64,000 nt of DNA. Origin: Streptomyces sp. NBC_00691. Its GTDB lineage: Bacteria > Actinomycetota > Actinomycetes > Streptomycetales > Streptomycetaceae. Positions 60,454 to 64,000 of the stretch are shown one piece after another. Below the pieces are notes generated by a model. It saw nothing but the letters and a program-made list of their open reading frames with translations, was not told the DNA's origin and did no database searches. Each line of letters starts with the position of its first letter. Positions within the stretch are counted from its first letter, which is position 1. The stretch covers positions 2,458,501 to 2,522,500 of the forward strand of contig NZ_CP109007.1 in the NCBI RefSeq assembly GCF_036226665.1. Reading direction: 5' to 3'. A program made the position numbers and the translations under genes.

Positions 60454-61224
60454 ATGCGTATCGGAGAGGTCGCCGCCCTGGTCGGGGTCACCCCCCGTGC
60501 CGTGCGGCACTACCACCAGTCGGGTCTGCTGCCCGAGCCCGTGCGGCGGGCCAACGGGTACCGGGAGTACGGCGTCCGGGACGCCGTGCTGCTCGCCCGT
60601 ATCCGGCGGCTCACCGAGCTGGGGCTCGGGCTCGACGAGGTGCGGGGCGTGCTCGCCGACGACGAGGGGCGCGGGCTCGTCGAGGTGCTGGGGGAGCTCG
60701 CCGAGGACCTGGCCCGCCAGGAGGCGGAGATCCGGGCGCGCCGGGAGCGTCTGTCCGCGCTCCTCGTCGAGGCACGGGCCGGGCGGCTGCCCGCCGACGG
60801 GCCCCTGTCGCCGGAACTCACCTCGCTGCTCGCCGGCCTGGGCGAGCTGCCCGAGTCCCCGATGGCGGCGAAGGACCGGCAGATCCTGGCGCTGATGGAC
60901 GTCGTCGTGCCCGAGGGGGAACGGGCCCGGCTGATGGGTCTGATGGAGGGCGCGGCCGAGCACGCGCGTGAGGTGTATCCGTTGCTCGACGCGCTCTCGG
61001 GGGCGGAGGCGGACGATCCCCGGGTCGCCGAGGCCGCGCGGGTGCTCGCCGGCTGTCTGCCGGACGAGCTGGGGGTGGACATGCCGTCCGGGGCGCCGGA
61101 CGGGGTGGGCTCGTTCGGCACCTCCCTCGCGGACGCCCTCTTCGCGGACCTCGCCCCCGCGCAGTCCGCGGCGGTCCACCTGGCGATGCGCCTGGTCCGG
61201 GAACGACAGGAGCGGGGCCGATGA
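60454..61224 (+). CDS. MerR-family regulator
   Basis: 256 residues. The winged HTH is MRIGEVAALVGVTPRAVRHY followed by SGLLPEPVRRANGYREYGVR. A coiled-coil linker (LAEDLARQEAEIRARRERLS) leads to a ~140-residue C-terminal part with no metal-binding cysteines, so it likely senses an organic ligand or protein. Its own promoter has the MerR geometry, indicating self-control. The stop overlaps the start of the next, interrupted membrane gene (ATGA). Confidence 0.9.
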   Translation: MRIGEVAALVGVTPRAVRHYHQSGLLPEPVRRANGYREYGVRDAVLLARIRRLTELGLGLDEVRGVLADDEGRGLVEVLGELAEDLARQEAEIRARRERLSALLVEARAGRLPADGPLSPELTSLLAGLGELPESPMAAKDRQILALMDVVVPEGERARLMGLMEGAAEHAREVYPLLDALSGAEADDPRVAEAARVLAGCLPDELGVDMPSGAPDGVGSFGTSLADALFADLAPAQSAAVHLAMRLVRERQERGR

Positions 61225-62075
61225 CGGGTCGCAGGAGTGGGGGCGTGCGGCTTCTCCGGCTGGTCGCGTATGCCGTTCTCCCCGCCGAGGTCGTCCTCGC
61301 CGTCCTTCTCGTCGGCGGGGTCCGGATCCCTGCCGCCGTATAGGCCGGCGCCGAGCTCATCGTCGTCGCGCTGCTCCTCGCCGAGGGGCTCTCGTACCTG
61401 CGTCTGCGGCGGCGGGGGCTCTCCCGGCGGGAGGCCGTCGCCGCGCTCGTGCCCGAGGCGGTGCTGCGGATCGTGGGCCACGAGCTGCGGATCATGGCGA
61501 GTCTGGGGCGGTGGGTGGCGCGGCGCCCGCACGGGGTCGAGGGTGCCGACGCGGTGTTCCCGCACGCGCGGGACCAGGCGGCGCTCATGTACGGCTTCGC
61601 GTTCGTGTGCGTGGTCGAGAGCGTCGGCATGTCGTTCCTGCTCGCCGGGTGGCCCGTCGTCCACGCGGTCGTGCTCGTCCTGGACGTCTACACCGTGCTG
61701 TTCGTCCTCGGTCTGCACGCCGCCGCCGCGACCCGCCCGCACACCCTCTCCGGGGGTGTTCTGCGGCTTCGCCGGGCCGCGCACGTGGACGTGTCCCTGC
61801 CCCTCGGCCGGATCGCGTCCGTCCGGCAGGAGCTGGTGTTCTCGCACGAGAGGACCGAGGGCGAGCTGAACCTCGCCGTCGGCTCGCAGACCTCCCTGAC
61901 CGTCGAGCTGACCGAACCGGTCGACGCGCCCCGGTTCTTCGGCGCGCCCCGGCCCGTACGGCTGATCCGCTTCCACGCCGACGACGCGCGCGCCCTGTAC
62001 CGCGTGCTGGGCCCGGCCGTCACGCGGGCGCGAACAGCACCTTCGCCGTCCCCGGATCCGCTTCCGCGAGCCTGA
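61221..62075 (+). pseudogene. membrane protein gene interrupted by an in-frame amber codon
   Basis: From ATG 61221 the frame encodes a first hydrophobic segment (LVAYAVLPAEVVLAVLLVGG) but meets TAG at codon 41 (61341-61343). Beyond the stop the same frame stays open and coherent: AGAELIVVALLLAEGLSYLR, the basic block LRLRRRGLSRREAVAALVPE, two more membrane segments (~FAFVCVVESVGMSFLLAGWP) and a soluble end. A single base change (TGG or CAG to TAG) explains this. A downstream GTG/ATG restart is possible but the first segment would be lost. The gene is coupled to merR by ATGA and its 3' end overlaps the convergent RNB gene by 56 nt. Confidence 0.7.
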
Positions 62076-63462
62076 CCCGCAGCCATTCCCCCAGGGGCAG
62101 CCGGGACGCGCCGCCCTCGATGCGGGCGACGACCGCCGGGTCGTCCAGGTGGACGGTGCCGACGGCGGGTTCGCGTTCCTTGACGTCGATCACGTAGGCG
62201 TCGAAGATCTCGCCGACCCGTTCCCGCAGCAGGGCCGCCTCGACGATGTCGACGCTCTCGCGTTCCACCGTGTTGGCGCGGCGCGAGCCGTCGGCCATCT
62301 CGTCGGGGAGGGCGGGCAGGGCGGCCCGTACCCACTCGGGCGGTTCGTCGCCCGCCACCGCCGCGACGCACAGCTCGCCCGCGTACCGGTCGACGAGGCG
62401 GCGCAGGGGCGCGGTGCAGTGGGTGTACTCGTCGGCGACGGCGGCGTGCAGGGCCGGGGTGGGGATGTGGCCGTCGGTGAAGACGGTGTACCCGGCTCCC
62501 CGGAGCAGGGTGGTGCACTCCTGGAGGAAGGCGGCCTGGCGCGGGTCGGCGGGGTCGGCGGCGCGGACGACGTCGGCGTACGAGACGTGGTGCGGCCAGT
62601 CGACGCCGAGGGCCTGTGCGGAGCGGCGCAGACGGGCGACGGCGCCGTCGGGGGCCGTGGGGAGGGTGCGCAGGATGCCGGTGCCGGCGGCGGTCATGAG
62701 GTCGGCGGCGGCCATGCCGGTGAGCAGGGAGATCTGGGCGTTCCAGCCGTCGGCGGGGAACGGGGCGCGGTAGGCGAGGGAGTAGGTGTGGTCCTGCTCC
62801 ACGATCTCCTGCTCGGGGACGTTGAGGGAGATCCCGCCGCGTTCGGCCTCGAGGGCCTCGCGGAGGCGGCCGACGGCGCGGAGGAGGGCCACCGGTTCCT
62901 CGGCGGTGCCGGTGTCGATCTGCCGCTGGACGGTCGCGTAGTCGAGCTTGGCGCGGCTGCGGACGAGGGCGCGGCGGACGTCGGTGGCGACGCGGCGGCC
63001 TTCGGCGTCGAGGTCGATGCGCCAGAGGAGGGCGGGGCGGGGTTCGCCGGGGAGGAGGCTGGCGGCGCCCTCGGAGAGGACGGTGGGGTGGAGGGGGACC
63101 TTGCCGTCGGGGAAGTAGAGGGTGAGGACGCGCCGGTGGGCCTCGGCGTCGAGGGCGGAGCCGGGGGTGACGAAGGCGGCGACGTCGGCGATGGCGTAGT
63201 GGACGCGGTAGCCGCCGTCGGATCTGCGGGCCAGGTGCATGGCCTGGTCGAGGTCGGTGGAGGTCGGCGGGTCGACGGTGAAGAAGGGCAGGTCGGTGGC
63301 GTCGTACGCGGGGAGCCGGGGGGCTTTCGCGGCGGCCTCCGCCTCGGCGAGGACGGCGGGCGGGAAGTCCTCGGGGATCGCGAGCTCGGTACGGAGTGCG
63401 CGCAGGGCGGCCCGCAGCGGAGCCTCGGCTGCGCCGGTCACGTGAATGTGGCGGCGGGGCAT
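62020..63462 (-). CDS. RNB-domain exoribonuclease (RNase II/R-like)
   Basis: 480 residues from ATG 63462. The RNB catalytic centre is DLPFFTVDPPTSTDLDQAMH with four Asp, then GYRVHYAIADVAAFVTPGSA, LYFPDGKVPLHPTVLSEGAA and CTAPLRRLVDRYAGELCVAA. It lacks N-terminal cold-shock domains and is about half the size of E. coli RNase II, as usual for the actinobacterial short form. It degrades RNA 3'-5'. A C-terminal OB-like ~60 residues may bind RNA. Confidence 0.9.
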   Translation of the reverse strand: MPRRHIHVTGAAEAPLRAALRALRTELAIPEDFPPAVLAEAEAAAKAPRLPAYDATDLPFFTVDPPTSTDLDQAMHLARRSDGGYRVHYAIADVAAFVTPGSALDAEAHRRVLTLYFPDGKVPLHPTVLSEGAASLLPGEPRPALLWRIDLDAEGRRVATDVRRALVRSRAKLDYATVQRQIDTGTAEEPVALLRAVGRLREALEAERGGISLNVPEQEIVEQDHTYSLAYRAPFPADGWNAQISLLTGMAAADLMTAAGTGILRTLPTAPDGAVARLRRSAQALGVDWPHHVSYADVVRAADPADPRQAAFLQECTTLLRGAGYTVFTDGHIPTPALHAAVADEYTHCTAPLRRLVDRYAGELCVAAVAGDEPPEWVRAALPALPDEMADGSRRANTVERESVDIVEAALLRERVGEIFDAYVIDVKEREPAVGTVHLDDPAVVARIEGGASRLPLGEWLRVRLAEADPGTAKVLFAPA

Positions 63463-63631
63463 GGACCGAGCGTATGGGGCGGGGAGGGGTGCGGCACCTC
63501 GTGCGGAGGACCGGCGGTGCCTTCTCCGTGCGTGGACGCGTCCTCCGTCCGTACGGGACGGGGCGCCGCACCTCGTACGCTGGGTTCCTGGGGCCGCACC
63601 CCCATCCCCGTACGGACGAAGGAGAACCACC

Positions 63632-64000
63632 GTGCTCGTGCTGTTGCCGCCCTCCGAGGGCAAGGCCTCCTCGGGGCGCGGGGCGCCGCTCAAGCCGGAG
63701 TCGCTGTCCCTGCCGGGGCTCGCGGAGGCGCGGGCGGCGGTCCTGGACGAGCTGGTCGAGCTGTGCGCGGCCGACGAGGAGAAGGCGCGTGAGGTGCTGG
63801 GCCTGAGCGAGGGCCTGCGCGGCGAGGTCGCGAAGAACGTGGAGCTGCGGACGGCGGGCGCGCGGCCGGCCGGGGAGATCTACACGGGTGTGCTGTACGA
63901 CGCGCTGGGTCTGGCGACCCTGGACGCGGCGGCGAGGCGACGGGCCGGGAAGTCCCTGCTGGTCTTCTCCGGGCTGTGGGGCGCGGTGCGGGTGGGCGAC
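63632..64000 (+). CDS. yaaA: YaaA-family peroxide-stress protein (3' end outside window)
   Basis: First 123 codons, GTG start with GAAGGAGAA 6 nt upstream. It begins VLVLLPPSEGKASSGRGAPL, the YaaA/DUF328 signature, and continues LSEGLRGEVAKNVELRTAGA, IYTGVLYDALGLATL and LLVFSGLWGAVRVGD. In E. coli YaaA lowers iron availability during hydrogen peroxide stress; the mechanism involves DNA binding. Truncated by the window edge. Confidence 0.88.
   Translation, partial: MLVLLPPSEGKASSGRGAPLKPESLSLPGLAEARAAVLDELVELCAADEEKAREVLGLSEGLRGEVAKNVELRTAGARPAGEIYTGVLYDALGLATLDAAARRRAGKSLLVFSGLWGAVRVGD

Noticed and set aside
1..64000. tRNA genes, CRISPR arrays, IS elements and prophage genes
   Set aside because: No cloverleaf with a T-arm consensus, spaced repeats or transposase was recognised by eye; tRNA absence is not proven without a covariance scan.

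Overview
The window is a very GC-rich stretch of densely packed actinobacterial chromosome, almost certainly from a Streptomyces. The evidence is the strong third-position G/C bias, GTG and TTG starts, twin-arginine and lipoprotein exports, AfsR/SARP and DrrAB-type genes, DmdR-type iron boxes and leaderless-looking promoters. The gene order malR-like, PAP2, glnE, nadE, glnA2-like, panB, DrrAB-like ABC, AfsR-like, map, heme oxygenase, efeOBU and rnpB matches my memory of the S. coelicolor core around SCO2232-SCO2300. That is recall, not a search. No prophage, insertion sequence, CRISPR array or biosynthetic gene cluster was seen; this is core chromosome.

Layout. 1-16.4 kb: the 3' part of a LacI-family (malR-like) regulator, a PAP2 membrane enzyme, a scar holding remnants of an amidohydrolase and a TetR regulator, glnE, a secreted PIG-L deacetylase, small enzymes (PPOX, VOC, GGCT-like, GNAT), glnA2, an exported-protein trio (short exported protein, DUF3105, DUF305), a CBS-domain protein, and an alpha/beta-hydrolase/DUF998 pair. 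16.6-26.5 kb: nadE, MFS and EEP-family genes, an EmrB-type efflux pump co-transcribed with its TetR regulator and preceded by a near-perfect 31-bp operator, panB, and a two-gene DrrAB-type exporter. 26.5-35.2 kb: a large AfsR/SARP-type regulator, M50 protease, F420:NADPH oxidoreductase, MFS, and methionine aminopeptidase.

35.2-41.6 kb is an iron section: heme oxygenase behind a DmdR-like box, a PhzF protein, a wrecked heme-ABC ATPase, then efeO-efeB-efeU behind two tandem DmdR-like boxes and a lipoprotein gene. 41.6-55.4 kb holds a degenerate prim-pol protein, TetR, dimethylargininase, Rsm22, hemerythrin, Bcr/CflA transporter, PhoD phosphatase, SDR, a NarL-type two-component system and a secreted serine hydrolase. 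55.4-56.2 kb is non-coding and built from an ~800-bp imperfect inverted repeat. 56.2-64 kb: two VOC genes flanking a broken SMI1/KNR4 gene, DUF1203, SMP-30 and divergent Lrp gene with three CGAATG repeats at exact 31-bp period, rnpB (RNase P RNA), a leaderless merR coupled to an amber-interrupted membrane gene, an RNB exoribonuclease and the start of yaaA.

The most notable non-textbook observations are the long inverted repeat whose hairpin shows compensatory changes, the phased repeats upstream of the Lrp gene, and several genes reduced to joined ends by internal deletion (amidohydrolase/TetR, heme ATPase, SMI1) plus one nonsense-interrupted gene. The prim-pol-like protein also appears to have lost its catalytic residues. 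I did not find a clear new multi-gene system; the DUF3105/DUF305 trio is the nearest to an uncharacterised functional unit.
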